64,000 bases of DNA from NCBI RefSeq assembly GCF_003797125.1, contig NZ_RKKE01000004.1, forward strand, positions 239,113 through 303,112. Reading direction: 5' to 3'. A program made the position numbers and the translations under genes. The notes beneath the pieces were generated by a model. That model was not told the DNA's origin. It did no database searches and worked only from the letters and a program-made list of their open reading frames with translations. Of this stretch, positions 26,745 through 40,187 are shown piece after piece. Source of the stretch: Shewanella frigidimarina (lineage in GTDB: Bacteria > Pseudomonadota > Gammaproteobacteria > Enterobacterales > Shewanellaceae). Positions within the stretch are counted from its first letter, which is position 1, and every line of letters starts with the position of its first letter.

Positions 26745-26745
<1 letters not shown>
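25930..26745 (+). CDS. tatD: TatD-family metal-dependent DNase
   Basis: 271 residues, TIM-barrel amidohydrolase-type nuclease. Metal ligands and motifs: a DIAVNL start where the family usually has D-x-H (the His is replaced by Val-Asn), GVHPHHASSW, IGECGLDYNRDFSP, MHCREAHSDF, LHCFTGSKDE and AETDSPYLLPR. The family acts as Mg-dependent 3'-5' exonuclease on damaged DNA. The replaced N-terminal D-x-H motif is also found in E. coli TatD (DIGVNL). It overlaps the diguanylate cyclase gene by one base. Confidence 0.95.
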
Positions 26746-29698
<2,953 letters not shown>

Positions 29699-29720
29699 AC
29701 CTCCGATATTGCGTAGTTAT

Positions 29721-29755
29721 AAAGCCAATCCATCTAGGGTTGGCTTTTTTATTTT
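29721..29755 (+). terminator. Terminator after hemB
   Basis: AAAGCCAA and TTGGCTTTTTT form the stem, with a loop containing CCATCTAGGG and a T-run. Confidence 0.85.
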
Positions 29756-29924
29756 AACACTGCGCACTACGTCAATTGCAATTCAATTACATCATAAGGT
29801 AAGTCTCATACATCTCATTATCGTGATCAACTCTACATCATAAGTCATAGTCTCTTAACAGCCCTGTTTAAGCATGCTTGAATACAGTCAAGTACAGTAT
29901 TTTCTTCTTAACCGAGACATTATC

Positions 29925-30476
29925 ATGCACAATAACGTTAGAACATTATTGGCCACAACAGCGCTCTTTTTCAGTAGCCAAATGCTGCCTATGGCCGCAT
30001 CAGCGAATTCAGGTTGCGCATTTGAAAAAGATCAACAAGGCTTTATTGCAACATGCAGCGAGGAGAAACAAGAAGTGATTTTAACTGGCGTAATCCAACC
30101 ACAAACTCTAACAACTGAATTACCCGGCTATACTGAAGGGTTTACCAATTACCAAGTTGATGCGCAAGCGATCGATGTACTCAAAGCCATTAAAGAACCG
30201 ACGCAAATAGTCGTGATTATTGGCACTTGGTGCCCAGATTGCCATCGCGAAACACCGCACTTTATGCGAATCATTGAAGCGGCAGCCAATCCCAATATTG
30301 AAGTTGAATACATTGGTGTCGATCGAAGTAAACAAGACCCTGAAGGTTTAGCGGCAAAATATGCGTTCAGCCGAATCCCAACGTTTATCGTTAAGCAACA
30401 AGGCAAAGAGCTAGGCCGTATCGTTGAACGCCCTCAAGCTACATTGGAAGCCGATTTAGTTGAGATTTTAAAGTAG
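29925..30476 (+). CDS. Exported thioredoxin-fold protein (TlpA-like)
   Basis: 183 residues from ATG at 29925; an earlier in-frame ATG (29874) would put a hydrophilic extension before the signal peptide. Signal peptide MHNNVRTLLATTALFFSSQM continuing to about residue 25 (ASA). The thioredoxin domain has the redox pair in GTWCPDCHRETPHF (about residue 104) and cis-proline in FSRIPTF. A further Cys pair (CAFEKDQQGFIATC) precedes the domain. Periplasmic disulfide or reductase function is inferred. It shares a bidirectional terminator with gppA. Confidence 0.85.
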   Translation: MHNNVRTLLATTALFFSSQMLPMAASANSGCAFEKDQQGFIATCSEEKQEVILTGVIQPQTLTTELPGYTEGFTNYQVDAQAIDVLKAIKEPTQIVVIIGTWCPDCHRETPHFMRIIEAAANPNIEVEYIGVDRSKQDPEGLAAKYAFSRIPTFIVKQQGKELGRIVERPQATLEADLVEILK

Positions 30477-30541
30477 TTATGTAAGAAGTTATTGAAAATG
30501 TTTGTTTAAACAACTAAAAGTAATAACTTAATAATCGTAAT

Positions 30542-30575
30542 AAAAAATAGGTCGCCATTGGCGACCTATTTTTTA
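30542..30575. terminator. Bidirectional terminator between the TlpA-like gene and gppA
   Basis: AAAAAATAGGTCGCC-ATT-GGCGACCTATTTTTT, a perfect stem with A and T tracts on both sides, serves both convergent genes. Confidence 0.9.
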
Positions 30576-30592
30576 TTACGATTATGCAGTGA

Positions 30593-31534
30593 CTATATCG
30601 AGACTTTTGCTGCTATGCGATCAGCTAACAGTTGTAATACGCCTTCGCGAAGTGCGCCACCAGCAAGATGTAAACGACTAATTGATAAGCTTTCAAACAA
30701 CGCAATTAATATCGCAACCCCCGCAGAAAATGTAGGAGCTTGTTCGGCATTTAAGCCGTTAATGCCACTAAGTCTGGCATCTGCTTGCGATAATATCTCA
30801 TTACGAAAACCAAACAAAATCTTAAGGGTAATCACTTCTGGCCGTTGTCGATGCTGTAACACCGATACCATTGATTGAACCGCACCAGAAGCCCCCACAA
30901 CACTTTGCCAACCTAAATCGAGTAAGTGAGGACGATGTTCTGCTAAAATCGTATTAACGTAATCTACGGCCTGTTCAAAGTCGATGGCTTGAAGCGGTGC
31001 ATTAGCAAAAAATCGTTGATTAAATAGCACACACCCCATTGGCAAACTGGTTTTAAACAACACCTGACTGCCATCACCAATAATAAACTCAGTACTGGCG
31101 CCGCCAATATCAATCACTAACCGGCGTCCCTCACCCTTAGTGGTGGCCACCATACCTTGATAAATCAGTTCAGCTTCACGCAACCCCGAAATCACCTCAA
31201 TTTGATGCTGCAATATTGGCATCGCTCGTTGGTGAAATTCATCGGCATTACGGATAACACGCAAAGTAGCGGTTGCAAATACAGCTACATTGGCACTATC
31301 AATATGGTGCTGCGCTAACATGTCGGCAAACATGGCTAAACACTCTAAACCACGTTGCATAACATGCTCAGACAACATGCCATCTTCACCTATACCTTCG
31401 GCAAGGCGCACTTTACGTTTATATTTAGCGATAACAATCGGCTTATTACCTACCGAATTAGCCACTAACATATTAAAACTGTTAGAACCTAATGTTATCG
31501 CCGCATACGGCTGAGATACAGTTAACAATGGCAT
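30593..31534 (-). CDS. gppA: Short GppA/Ppx-family phosphatase lacking the C-terminal HD-like domain
   Basis: 313 residues against about 494 in E. coli GppA; it contains only the two ASKHA domains and stops after LHLAGGALREGVLQLLADR. Matching motifs are KRKVRLAEGI, VATTKGEGRRLVIDIGGASTEF and VVGASGAVQSM. Two active-site regions differ from the E. coli protein: AITLGSNSF has Thr14 instead of Asp, and SGLREAELIYQG has Leu-Arg instead of Glu-Glu at 118-119, keeping Glu120. The gene lies 3 nt after rhlB, the usual rhlB-gppA order. It may hydrolyse pppGpp or polyphosphate, or be a non-catalytic binder. Confidence 0.88.
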   Translation of the reverse strand: MPLLTVSQPYAAITLGSNSFNMLVANSVGNKPIVIAKYKRKVRLAEGIGEDGMLSEHVMQRGLECLAMFADMLAQHHIDSANVAVFATATLRVIRNADEFHQRAMPILQHQIEVISGLREAELIYQGMVATTKGEGRRLVIDIGGASTEFIIGDGSQVLFKTSLPMGCVLFNQRFFANAPLQAIDFEQAVDYVNTILAEHRPHLLDLGWQSVVGASGAVQSMVSVLQHRQRPEVITLKILFGFRNEILSQADARLSGINGLNAEQAPTFSAGVAILIALFESLSISRLHLAGGALREGVLQLLADRIAAKVSI

Positions 31535-31537
31535 TGA

Positions 31538-32842
31538 CTATGGTCTACGAGTCCTATGGCGTGGCGGACGTGAAGTATTTCCACCACTACGATGAGCACC
31601 TTTACTTCCACCATCACGAGTCCGAGATGTAGGAGGCTTACGATGAATACGCGCCGGAGGCGGAATATCATCTAATAGCGCATCTTTATCGTAATTAGAC
31701 ACAGGAATAGAATGGTTAATATAGGTTTCAATTTCAGGTAAATTCAGTGCATATTCTTCACAAGCAAAACTGATTGAAATACCTTTCTGTCCCGCACGAC
31801 CGGTTCGGCCAATACGATGCACATAATCTTCACAATCATCAGGTAAATCATAGTTATATACGTGTGACACATCAGAAATATGTAAACCACGTGCGGCTAC
31901 ATCTGTTGCCACTAATACATCGATTTCACCAGAGGTAAATTGCTCAAGAATGCGGATACGTTTCTTTTGCGGAACATCACCGGTTAATAAACCCACACGA
32001 TGACCGTCACCTTCTAAATAAGACCACAACTTTTCACAGCTGTGTTTTGTGTTCGAAAACACAATCGCTTTATCTGGCCAATCTTCTTCAATTAGGCTCA
32101 GTAATAAACGCATCTTATCTTCCATCGACGGGTAGAAAATTTCCTCTTTGATATTTTTAGAGGTTTTTTCTAACGGTTCGATTTCAACTTTTTCAGGATC
32201 ATTCATATGATCGTATGCTAATTCCTGCACTTTCATTGAAAGCGTGGCAGAAAACAGCATATTCAAGCGTGACTTAGCATCAGGCATTCTGCGGAATAAA
32301 AAGCGAATGTCTTTAATAAAGCCAAGATCAAACATACGGTCAGCTTCATCAAGCACAACGGCTTGAATGTGGCTTAAACTAATCACTCCCTGACGCACAT
32401 AATCAATAATACGTCCGGTGGTACCAATTAGAATATCAACGCCTTTGTCTAATACCGCGCGCTGAGTTTCATAGCTTTCGCCACCGTAAACGATGCCAAC
32501 TTTTAAGCCTGTATGTGCCGCTAATAACTTGGCATCTTTAGCAATCTGAATTGCTAATTCACGTGTAGGCGCCATAATAATAGCGCGGGGTTCAGTTGCT
32601 TTGCGACTCTCAGGTGCAGCAACATTAAGTAAGTGGTTAAATGTGGCCACTAAAAATGCCATAGTTTTACCGGTGCCGGTTTGGGCTTGTCCGGCAATAT
32701 CTTTTGCATTAAGTAAAATAGGTAAAGATAACGCCTGTATTGGCGTGCAAAACTCAAAGCCGTTCTCGTTCAATGCCGCGAGTATTTCGGGCTTTAAAGG
32801 GAAGTCGGCGAATTTCTTGGTCGATAAATGTGTTTGGCTCAT
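31538..32842 (-). CDS. rhlB: DEAD-box ATP-dependent RNA helicase RhlB
   Basis: 434 residues from ATG at 32842 ([11 protein letters not shown]), which matches the family N terminus; a longer frame to 32941 is not used. Motifs: Q motif [34 protein letters not shown] in [16 protein letters not shown], and [10 protein letters not shown]. The tail is basic and Arg/Gly-rich (residues about 395-434), typical for RNA binding. RhlB unwinds RNA in the degradosome. It is divergent from trxA and upstream of gppA. Confidence 0.96.
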   Translation of the reverse strand: MSQTHLSTKKFADFPLKPEILAALNENGFEFCTPIQALSLPILLNAKDIAGQAQTGTGKTMAFLVATFNHLLNVAAPESRKATEPRAIIMAPTRELAIQIAKDAKLLAAHTGLKVGIVYGGESYETQRAVLDKGVDILIGTTGRIIDYVRQGVISLSHIQAVVLDEADRMFDLGFIKDIRFLFRRMPDAKSRLNMLFSATLSMKVQELAYDHMNDPEKVEIEPLEKTSKNIKEEIFYPSMEDKMRLLLSLIEEDWPDKAIVFSNTKHSCEKLWSYLEGDGHRVGLLTGDVPQKKRIRILEQFTSGEIDVLVATDVAARGLHISDVSHVYNYDLPDDCEDYVHRIGRTGRAGQKGISISFACEEYALNLPEIETYINHSIPVSNYDKDALLDDIPPPARIHRKPPTSRTRDGGSKGAHRSGGNTSRPPRHRTRRP

Positions 32843-32995
32843 AGCACAAGCATACCTGTAGGGGTTGCAAAAAAAGATTCGATCGTTTGAAATAGCTACA
32901 TTACTAAAACGGTCTCTTGAAAAGCTATTTAACTGACCCAATATACATGGTAAGCCATTAATAAACTAGCAATGGAACCAAATCTGGAGAACTAC

Positions 32996-33322
32996 ATGAG
33001 CGATAAAATTGTATACCTAAGCGATGACAGCTTTGAAAACGACGTATTAAAGTCTGAAACACCAGTATTAGTCGACTTCTGGGCTGAGTGGTGTGGTCCT
33101 TGTAAAATGATTGCCCCAATCCTAAACGACGTTGCTGAAGAATACGCAGGCAAACTTACAGTCGCAAAACTAAACGTTGACCAAAACAACGTTTCACCAG
33201 CGAAATACGGCGTACGCGGTATTCCAACATTGTTAATGTTCAAAGGCGGCGAGCTAGTAGCAACTAAAGTTGGTGCACTATCAAAGACGCAACTAAAAGA
33301 GTTCATTGACGCTAAGATCTAA
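32996..33322 (+). CDS. trxA: Thioredoxin 1
   Basis: 108 residues. The active site is [13 protein letters not shown] (WCGPC) and the cis-proline is in [10 protein letters not shown]. It reduces cytosolic disulfides with thioredoxin reductase. The ATG at 32996 (MSDKIVYL) is preferred to an upstream in-frame ATG at 32972 because CTGGAG lies just before it and the length then equals E. coli TrxA plus cleaved Met. trxA-rho order is conserved. Confidence 0.98.
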   Translation: MSDKIVYLSDDSFENDVLKSETPVLVDFWAEWCGPCKMIAPILNDVAEEYAGKLTVAKLNVDQNNVSPAKYGVRGIPTLLMFKGGELVATKVGALSKTQLKEFIDAKI

Positions 33323-33344
33323 CTAGAATTAGCCTAGAAACGTT

Positions 33345-33381
33345 AAATGGCACAAGTTTTGAACAATTTGTGCCATTTTTA
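33345..33381 (+). terminator. Terminator after trxA
   Basis: AAATGGCACAA and TTTGTGCCATTTTT form the stem. The rest of the rho leader (33382-33544) shows no clear leader peptide. Confidence 0.82.
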
Positions 33382-33544
33382 GGTTTTATTTACGCTAAAT
33401 TTCTGGACGACCAACACATAAAGTGCTAATTTATTCATCAGATTTTTTCAATTAACCTCTTCTCGTTTATCAATCATAAAATATCTTTTCAAACTTGCTG
33501 ATTGATTGCGGTAAGCTTCGTCGCGCAAAACAAGACTCCCATAC

Positions 33545-34807
33545 ATGAATTTAACAGAATTAAAAGACACGCCAATTTCAGATCTAGTTTCGCTTGCTGA
33601 AAGCATGAATCTGGAAAACATGGCTCGTACCCGTAAACAAGATATCATCTTCTCAATTTTGAAAGCTCACGCTAAAAGCGGAGAAGACATCTTCGGTGGC
33701 GGTGTATTAGAAATCCTCCAAGACGGATTTGGATTTTTAAGAAGTTCAGATGGCTCATACCTTGCGGGTCCTGACGATATTTATGTTTCTCCAAGTCAAA
33801 TTCGTCGCTTTAACATGCGTACTGGTGACAGTATTTTTGGTAAAATCAGACCGCCGAAAGAAGGCGAAAGATACTTTGCACTGTTGAAAGTCAGTGAAGT
33901 CAACTTTGATAAACCAGAAAGCTCTCGCAATAAAATCCTGTTTGAAAACTTAACCCCATTACATGCAGAAGAGCGTCTTCGCATGGAGCGCGGTAATGGT
34001 TCGACAGAAGACATCACCTCTCGCATCCTTGATCTTTGTTCTCCAATCGGTAAAGGCCAGCGTGGTTTGATTGTTGCACCGCCAAAAGCCGGTAAAACAT
34101 TGTTACTACAGAATATTGCTCAAAGTATTACTTATAACAACCCAGATGTGGTGTTAATGGTATTACTTATCGATGAACGTCCTGAAGAAGTGACAGAAAT
34201 GCAGCGTATGGTTAAAGGCGAAGTCATTGCTTCTACCTTTGATGAACCAGCCAGCCGTCACGTTCAAGTAGCCGAAATGGTTATCGAGAAAGCAAAACGT
34301 TTAGTTGAGCATAAAAAAGACGTCGTCATTTTGTTAGATTCAATTACTCGTTTAGCCCGTGCTTATAACACCGTCATCCCTTCATCGGGTAAAGTGTTAA
34401 CCGGTGGTGTTGATGCTAACGCATTACATCGTCCTAAGCGTTTCTTTGGTGCTGCACGTAACATTGAACACGGTGGCAGCTTAACCATTATCGCCACAGC
34501 CCTGGTTGATACAGGCTCGAAAATGGACGAAGTAATTTACGAAGAATTTAAAGGTACTGGTAACCAAGAGTTACACCTTTCTCGTAAAGCTGCTGAAAAA
34601 CGCGTATTCCCAGCGATTGACTTCAACCGCTCTGGTACTCGTCGTGAAGAAAAACTAACGACGCCAGAAGAACTTCAGAAAATGTGGATTTTACGTAAAA
34701 TCTTACATCCAATGGACGAAGTTTCTGCAATGGAATTCTTAATCGATAAATTGGCTATGACCAAAACTAACGAAGAATTTTTCACAGCAATGAAACGCGC
34801 TAAGTAA
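33545..34807 (+). CDS. rho: Transcription termination factor Rho
   Basis: 420 residues (E. coli 419). N-terminal RNA-binding domain [19 protein letters not shown], then the cold-shock-like primary site with [22 protein letters not shown]. The ATPase core has [13 protein letters not shown] (Walker A) and [15 protein letters not shown] (Walker B), with the Q-loop [24 protein letters not shown] hexameric RNA translocase that ends transcription; rho is usually autoregulated through its leader, about 165 nt here. The gene ends at its own terminator. Confidence 0.99.
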   Translation: MNLTELKDTPISDLVSLAESMNLENMARTRKQDIIFSILKAHAKSGEDIFGGGVLEILQDGFGFLRSSDGSYLAGPDDIYVSPSQIRRFNMRTGDSIFGKIRPPKEGERYFALLKVSEVNFDKPESSRNKILFENLTPLHAEERLRMERGNGSTEDITSRILDLCSPIGKGQRGLIVAPPKAGKTLLLQNIAQSITYNNPDVVLMVLLIDERPEEVTEMQRMVKGEVIASTFDEPASRHVQVAEMVIEKAKRLVEHKKDVVILLDSITRLARAYNTVIPSSGKVLTGGVDANALHRPKRFFGAARNIEHGGSLTIIATALVDTGSKMDEVIYEEFKGTGNQELHLSRKAAEKRVFPAIDFNRSGTRREEKLTTPEELQKMWILRKILHPMDEVSAMEFLIDKLAMTKTNEEFFTAMKRAK

Positions 34808-34835
34808 TTAATTACCTAAACGCAACATAATCGCA

Positions 34836-34864
34836 AAAATGCCGCTAATTTAGCGGCATTTTTA
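34836..34864 (+). terminator. Terminator after rho
   Basis: AAAATGCCGCTAA-TT-TAGCGGCATTTTTA, a perfect short-loop stem with T-run, 28 nt after the rho stop. Confidence 0.9.
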
Positions 34865-34946
34865 TATGTATATCACGGTTACTAACCAAAGCCATGCCTA
34901 GAATCTAGAGCGGACTTCGTCCTGATAGTACGCTTCGCTGCTATAA

Positions 34947-35249
34947 AAAGCTTTAGCTTGTATCGTCTCTAGCAGCGCTCTAGCATCTAGCCTTTCCACT
35001 TGCCATCGCTTGTTATCATTCTACCGCTTGTTATCGATCTTCCAGCCTTTAAAGCTTTAGCTCGTATAGTTTCTAGCAGCGAAGCGCTCTAGCATCTAGC
35101 CTTTCCACTTGCCATCGCCTGTTATCATTCGCAGCTTGTTACCGCTCAGCCCGTCTTTAAAGCTTTAGCTCGTATAGTTTCTAGCAGCGAAGCGCTCTAG
35201 CATCTAGCCTTTCCACTTGCCATCGCCTGTTACCGTTCAGCCCTAAACA
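34947..35249. repeat. Three tandem imperfect copies of a 104-108 bp unit
   Basis: Copies begin with AAAGCTTTAGCT at 34947, 35051 and 35159. Each contains CTAGCAGCG(AAGC)GCTCTAGCATCTAGC and CCTTTCCACTTGCCATCGC, then a more variable TTGTTATC-rich part. Copy 1 lacks a 5-base AAGCG insert and copy 3 is cut at about 35249, reaching the last codons of frdB. The CTAGC-rich part can fold back on itself. A related but decayed stretch precedes copy 1 (34895-34946). No open frame runs through it. Confidence 0.8.
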
Positions 35250-35968
35250 GATGCCATTTTCCGGCGTAAATACGCAATTTGCTGCATATGCGGTAAATCT
35301 TTCGGGCAAGTATCTTGGCAGCCGAGTAACGTCATACAACCAAACACACCATCTTGATTACCTATGACATGGTAAAAATCATCAGCGGTTCGAGTATCAC
35401 GGCTGTCTAATTCAAAACGGGCAATTTTCATCATACCTACTGCGCCAACAAAAGTGTCACGCATTTGTTTAGTCGCACAAGCAGAGACACATACACCACA
35501 TTCTACACATCGCTCTAACTCATAAAGCTTAGTGGCTTCCTCTGGTGACATCGGCGCTTCTATACGATGAATATCATTATCTGCGCTATTAGGATGCAAC
35601 CACAGCGACAAACGCTCAGATAATTCGCGCATAAATTTACCGGTATTCACCGACAGATCGCCAATTAAATCAAAGCCAGGTAATGGCATTAATTTAATAT
35701 GTCCATCTGGATAATTAGCGGTTAAAGTTCGACAAGCTAACGTAGGGAAACCATTAATCACCATCGCACAACTGCCGCAAATACCCGCGCGACAAACAAA
35801 ATCAAATTGTAGTGATGGGTCTTGTGTTTCGCGTAGTTGATTCAACGCGATGAACACCGTCATACCGGGTGCTTCTGTTAAGCTATAAGTCACCATTTTA
35901 GGTTTGTCGCCAGACTCTTGCGGATCATAACGAAAAATTGAAAAAGTTAACGTGCGTGCTTGGCTCAT
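35243..35968 (-). CDS. frdB: Fumarate reductase (or succinate dehydrogenase) iron-sulfur subunit
   Basis: 241 residues. The [2Fe-2S] ligands are in CRAGICGSCAMVINGFPTLAC, the [4Fe-4S] ligands in CVECGVCVSAC and the 3Fe/4Fe ligands in GCMTLLGCQDTCPK. It passes electrons between the haem b anchor FrdC and the flavoprotein FrdA. The sequence and gene order C-A-B are of the Wolinella/epsilonproteobacterial class rather than the E. coli frdABCD class. Its start is 1 nt from the frdA stop. A tandem repeat touches its 3' end. Confidence 0.93.
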   Translation of the reverse strand: MSQARTLTFSIFRYDPQESGDKPKMVTYSLTEAPGMTVFIALNQLRETQDPSLQFDFVCRAGICGSCAMVINGFPTLACRTLTANYPDGHIKLMPLPGFDLIGDLSVNTGKFMRELSERLSLWLHPNSADNDIHRIEAPMSPEEATKLYELERCVECGVCVSACATKQMRDTFVGAVGMMKIARFELDSRDTRTADDFYHVIGNQDGVFGCMTLLGCQDTCPKDLPHMQQIAYLRRKMASV

Positions 35969-35969
35969 A

Positions 35970-37970
35970 TTACTTTTCTCCAGACTCAGCGTCGGTTTTG
36001 GCTACAGTATCAGTGAAGCGCTGATTACGTGGTTGATATTCTTCAGGTAGCTCAAAAGGCATTAATGCCGCTTGCTTGGCATACCTATCTGCATCGTCAC
36101 CTAATTCAGCTAAAATAGCTTCAACCTGTTGCTGACGTTTTTGGGTATCAGGATGAGCAATCGCATTATCAACACCATAGCCTCGATAACCAGGCGGCAA
36201 TTCCATTCGCATCACATCAAGAGCTTCATAACTCATTTCTGGTCGTAAACTATTAGCATCTGGCCAACTTGTTAAGGTACGGTTCAACCAGTCTTGGTCA
36301 TTACGCTGTGGAAAATCTTCGCGAGAATGCGCGCCTCGACTTTCGGTACGAGCAAGCGCCCCGCATGCAACGGTCACAGCAACTTTCAACATCCGTTTGA
36401 CGCGTAACGCCTCAACTAATTCAGGGTTAGCGTGGCGTTTTTTACACTTTAAGCCGAGGTTTTTCGAACGTTCAAGCAGTTCGGTTAATTGGTTAACAGC
36501 CACTTCAAGTTCAGGCCCATTGCGGAAAATCCCGACGTAGTCCATCATAATTTTTTGCATTGAAGCTTTAAGTTTAAATGGATCTTCTGTTCCTTCACCC
36601 TCAATAAGCTGATCAACTTCTGTTTGTAACTGCTTACCAAACTGGGCGATTAAATCAGTATCAACGACTAAACTAGTTTGCTCACCAAAGTCAGCAACAT
36701 ACTTACCGATAATCATTCCACCAACCACCGTTTCTGCGAGGGAGTTGCCACCGAGTCTATTAAAGCCGTGCATATCCCAACAAGCAGCCTCTCCAACACT
36801 AAACAGCCCTGATAATTGCGGGCTTTCGCCATTGGCTTTAGTACGAATACCGCCCATAGAATAATGTTGTGTAGGTCGAACTGGGATCCAATCTTTAACC
36901 GGATCAATACCTAAAAAGTTTTCACAAATCTCTTTAACTTCACGCAAATTGGTATCAATGTGCTTTTGACCTAATAAGGTAATATCCAGCCATAAATGCG
37001 GCCCATAAGGGCTATTTACGCCTTTTCCTTTGCGCATATGTTCGGTCATTCTACGAGACACAACATCTCGCGAAGCCAGTTCTTTTTTCTCTGGTTCATA
37101 GTCGGGCATAAAGCGGTAACCGTCTTTATCGCGCAGCACACCACCATCACCACGACAGCCTTCGGTAGTTAAAATCCCCACTGGAACGATAGCCGTAGGA
37201 TGAAATTGTACCGCTTCCATATTTCCTAGTGTCGCGACACCGGTATCTAGCGCCAACGCTTGGCCAATCCCCTCACAAATAACGGCATTGGTTGATACAG
37301 AATAGATTCGTCCGTATCCGCCTGTGGCAATAGTGGTCGATTTAGCAATGTAAGCGCGTAATTCCCCCGTAATTAAACAGCGAGCGATTACACCGTGGCA
37401 ACGTTCACCATCATGAATAAGCGATAATGCTTCCATCCGTTCATGCACTGGAATACCTAACGAAATGGCTTTATTATCGACAGCATACAATAAAGAATGA
37501 CCTGCACCGTCTGCGGTATAGCAAGTACGCCACTTTTTGGTACCACCAAAATCACGCGCATTGATGAGTCCATGAGCCGCTTCGGCCTCGGTAATGGTGA
37601 CTTTTTCAGCGTTAACAATTACTTGTCTATCGCCTTTAGTTATTCGTGTCCAAGGAACGCCCCATTGAGCTAACTCTCTTACCGCTTTGGGTGCACAGTG
37701 AGCAAACATTCGAGCAACATCTTGATCGCAGCCCCAATCGGAACCTTTAACCGTATCTTGAAAATGGATATCTTCATCATCACCTTCACCTTTTATGGTA
37801 TTGGCTAAACTGGCTTGCATACCACCTTGGGCAGCTACAGAGTGTGATCGCTTAGCGGGAACCAGCGATAACACCAAGGTATCGAGACCGCGCTCTTTTG
37901 AGGCTATCGCGACTCTTAATCCTGCTAGTCCGGCACCAACCACCAAGGTGTCGGTATAAATAATTTTCAT
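35970..37970 (-). CDS. frdA: Fumarate reductase flavoprotein subunit
   Basis: 666 residues. [19 protein letters not shown] is the FAD Rossmann motif; [14 protein letters not shown] carries the histidine for covalent FAD attachment. The capping-domain and active-site residues lie in [23 protein letters not shown] and [22 protein letters not shown] and [18 protein letters not shown] complete the family signature. It reduces fumarate or oxidises succinate on the cytosolic face. Length and sequence match diheme QFR enzymes. Shewanella also uses a soluble periplasmic fumarate reductase, so this complex may act mainly as succinate:quinone oxidoreductase (inference). Confidence 0.95.
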   Translation of the reverse strand: MKIIYTDTLVVGAGLAGLRVAIASKERGLDTLVLSLVPAKRSHSVAAQGGMQASLANTIKGEGDDEDIHFQDTVKGSDWGCDQDVARMFAHCAPKAVRELAQWGVPWTRITKGDRQVIVNAEKVTITEAEAAHGLINARDFGGTKKWRTCYTADGAGHSLLYAVDNKAISLGIPVHERMEALSLIHDGERCHGVIARCLITGELRAYIAKSTTIATGGYGRIYSVSTNAVICEGIGQALALDTGVATLGNMEAVQFHPTAIVPVGILTTEGCRGDGGVLRDKDGYRFMPDYEPEKKELASRDVVSRRMTEHMRKGKGVNSPYGPHLWLDITLLGQKHIDTNLREVKEICENFLGIDPVKDWIPVRPTQHYSMGGIRTKANGESPQLSGLFSVGEAACWDMHGFNRLGGNSLAETVVGGMIIGKYVADFGEQTSLVVDTDLIAQFGKQLQTEVDQLIEGEGTEDPFKLKASMQKIMMDYVGIFRNGPELEVAVNQLTELLERSKNLGLKCKKRHANPELVEALRVKRMLKVAVTVACGALARTESRGAHSREDFPQRNDQDWLNRTLTSWPDANSLRPEMSYEALDVMRMELPPGYRGYGVDNAIAHPDTQKRQQQVEAILAELGDDADRYAKQAALMPFELPEEYQPRNQRFTDTVAKTDAESGEK

Positions 37971-37979
37971 GTTAATTCC

Positions 37980-38723
37980 TTACAACATCGACACATATGG
38001 CACTACAGGTAATGCTAAAGAGCGGCCAATAAAAATATACGTCAGCAAACTCGCCACACCTAGCACCATTAAATACACTAGCAACACCTTGGCAAATTTG
38101 AGCATAGCAAAACGTTGCTCAACCAAGCCCCATTTCACCACGACGCGATATAAACCAAATACGGCATGCACTGCTACAACAGGTAATAGCAGGATATATA
38201 AAGCCCAAGCATTGAGGTGATACACCCGTTCAGCCGAAAGATGTGGGCCTATTTCAGGGTTGGTGATCATGGTGAATAAGTGCGTTGGTACGAGGAAGAA
38301 CAATAAAAAACCAGTGATCATTTGCCAAAACCAAATTTTGGTATCTTCATGGGGTAAAAAACGCATTTGATTTCGTAAGGCTCGCCATTGCCCTAATTGA
38401 GTAGGAAATCGCCGTAATGCAAATACCGCATGGATCAGCAGAATCAATAACATAAAGCAGGAAAAAATTTTTGTTACCAGAGGATAGCCATGGCCAGTTT
38501 CACTGAAAATGCCACCTTCTAGAAACTGTGCTACTTGGTAGAAAGCTTCTTTGCCAAACAAAATACTCGACTCAAAATGCAAATGCATCACTAGAAAAAG
38601 CCCCAGTAATACACCAGACAAACTTTGTAGTTTATCTGCACGAGCAGCCCAAAGAGGGTGAGCAAAACCTTTATCGGTATTTACCGCCCTGTCGACTTTC
38701 GTTTGCAAAGAATTCGCAGCCAT
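37980..38723 (-). CDS. frdC: Fumarate reductase diheme cytochrome b subunit
   Basis: 247 residues with five membrane helices. Histidines in helices suitable for two haems include VMHLHFES, LLILLIHAVFALRRF, FLVPTHLFTMI and VVAVHAVFGLYR, as in the Wolinella QFR anchor. It anchors FrdA and FrdB to the inner membrane and exchanges electrons with menaquinol/menaquinone. It is the first gene of the operon; a CRP-like site lies 85-100 nt upstream. Confidence 0.92.
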   Translation of the reverse strand: MAANSLQTKVDRAVNTDKGFAHPLWAARADKLQSLSGVLLGLFLVMHLHFESSILFGKEAFYQVAQFLEGGIFSETGHGYPLVTKIFSCFMLLILLIHAVFALRRFPTQLGQWRALRNQMRFLPHEDTKIWFWQMITGFLLFFLVPTHLFTMITNPEIGPHLSAERVYHLNAWALYILLLPVVAVHAVFGLYRVVVKWGLVEQRFAMLKFAKVLLVYLMVLGVASLLTYIFIGRSLALPVVPYVSML

Positions 38724-38807
38724 AAATCATCATATCCTGTTATACACAATCACAAGTATTGACCATATCAAGAGTTTTTGAATAGCGGCAATGAACAATA
38801 ATCAAAC

Positions 38808-38823
38808 CGTGATAATGTTCACC
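38808..38823 (-). promoter_or_regulatory. CRP-like site upstream of frdCAB
   Basis: CGTGA-TAATGT-TCACC has eight of ten matches to TGTGA-N6-TCACA. It lies about 85 nt upstream of frdC. In Shewanella, CRP (with the cAMP made by the CyaA proteins) activates anaerobic respiration genes. The remaining 38724-39244 gap holds both outward promoters and no gene. Confidence 0.5.
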
Positions 38824-39244
38824 TATTATTAAGCGGGAGTTAGAAGTGGGTCACACAAACTAGCAAATAAAAACTTAAATAATACTGATAGTTAACTCAA
38901 TATCGAAACGAGTTTTCGGTAGATAAAACAATCGAGTATTTTATCTAAAAATGTGGCTTTATGGTAATAATTACTGGCAATATTGACGTAACTTATCGCG
39001 TAATAACAACATGACCGGAGTGATATGACCGCGACTAGGACAGATCAAGTTTAACGCAACTGACTCACCTGTTTTCTAATCATCAGCAATATCCTACGCG
39101 ATTTTTAATATAAACGAGACCGTAAATGGTCAATCTTAACCGAGCAAAAAACCAATAAACTCTCACCTAAACGAGCATCTTAAAATAACTTGGGTATAAT
39201 AAGCGCCAATTTGATATTACTTTTACCATAGTTAGGAAAATCCC

Positions 39245-40126
39245 ATGGCTTGGATCCAATTACGCATTCACACACATCGCGATAACGCCGACTTGCTTGG
39301 TGACTTATTAATGGATCAAGGTTCACTTTCCATCACCTATGAAGATGGCCAAGACGAGCCTATTTTCGAACCAAAATTAGGTGAAACACCACTGTGGCAA
39401 GATACCGTAATGATTGCATTATTTGATGCGGGTACTGACTTAGCACCAACAATCGAGTTTTTAGAATCAATGCCATTTTTAGGCAAAGGTTTTAATCATA
39501 AAATTGAACAAGTCGAAGATAAAGACTGGATCCGCGAATGGATGGACAGCTTCCACCCAATCCAATTTGGTTCACGCTTATGGATTTGCCCTAGCTGGCG
39601 TGAAATTCCTGACCCGACCGCTGTTAACGTCATTCTCGATCCAGGTTTAGCGTTTGGTACAGGTACTCACCCTACCACCGCCTTATGTTTAGAATGGTTA
39701 GACAGCCTTGATTTATCAAACCAAGAAGTCATCGATTTTGGTTGTGGCTCAGGTATTTTGGCTATTGCCGCCATTAAACTCGGCGCCAAAAAAGTGACCG
39801 GTGTTGATATTGATTATCAGGCTATTGACGCTTCAAAAGCCAATGCTGAACGTAACGATGTAGTTGATAAATTGGCCCTATATTTACCAGAAAATCAACC
39901 AGCCAACTTACAAGCAGACGTATTAGTCGCTAATATTCTTGCTGGTCCGTTAAAAGAGTTAGCACCTTTGATAGCTGAGAAAGTCAAAATAGGTGGCAAA
40001 CTGGCGCTATCGGGTTTATTGCAAGAACAAGCACAAGAAGTATCCGACTTCTACAGCCAATGGTTCATCATGGATCCAGTAAGCAACAAAGAAGACTGGA
40101 GTCGCTTAACAGGAATACGCAAGTAG
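39245..40126 (+). CDS. prmA: Ribosomal protein L11 methyltransferase
   Basis: 293 residues (E. coli 293). N-terminal substrate domain [23 protein letters not shown]-binding motif [22 protein letters not shown] at about residue 165 (given as seen), then NPP-loop equivalent [16 protein letters not shown]. It trimethylates several amino groups of L11. ATG preceded by TAGGAAAATCCC. The dusB-fis operon follows in the same orientation, the usual prmA-dusB-fis neighbourhood. Confidence 0.98.
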   Translation: MAWIQLRIHTHRDNADLLGDLLMDQGSLSITYEDGQDEPIFEPKLGETPLWQDTVMIALFDAGTDLAPTIEFLESMPFLGKGFNHKIEQVEDKDWIREWMDSFHPIQFGSRLWICPSWREIPDPTAVNVILDPGLAFGTGTHPTTALCLEWLDSLDLSNQEVIDFGCGSGILAIAAIKLGAKKVTGVDIDYQAIDASKANAERNDVVDKLALYLPENQPANLQADVLVANILAGPLKELAPLIAEKVKIGGKLALSGLLQEQAQEVSDFYSQWFIMDPVSNKEDWSRLTGIRK

Positions 40127-40144
40127 TCAGCTCGCAAGCCTAAA

Positions 40145-40187
40145 ACGCACTCAACAATTGGCTATATTACGAGCTAATTGAGTGCGT
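40145..40187 (+). other. Hairpin after prmA
   Basis: ACGCACTCAA (40145-40154) pairs with TTGAGTGCGT (40178-40187), 18 nt after the prmA stop. No T-run follows, so termination here would be weak. Confidence 0.5.
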
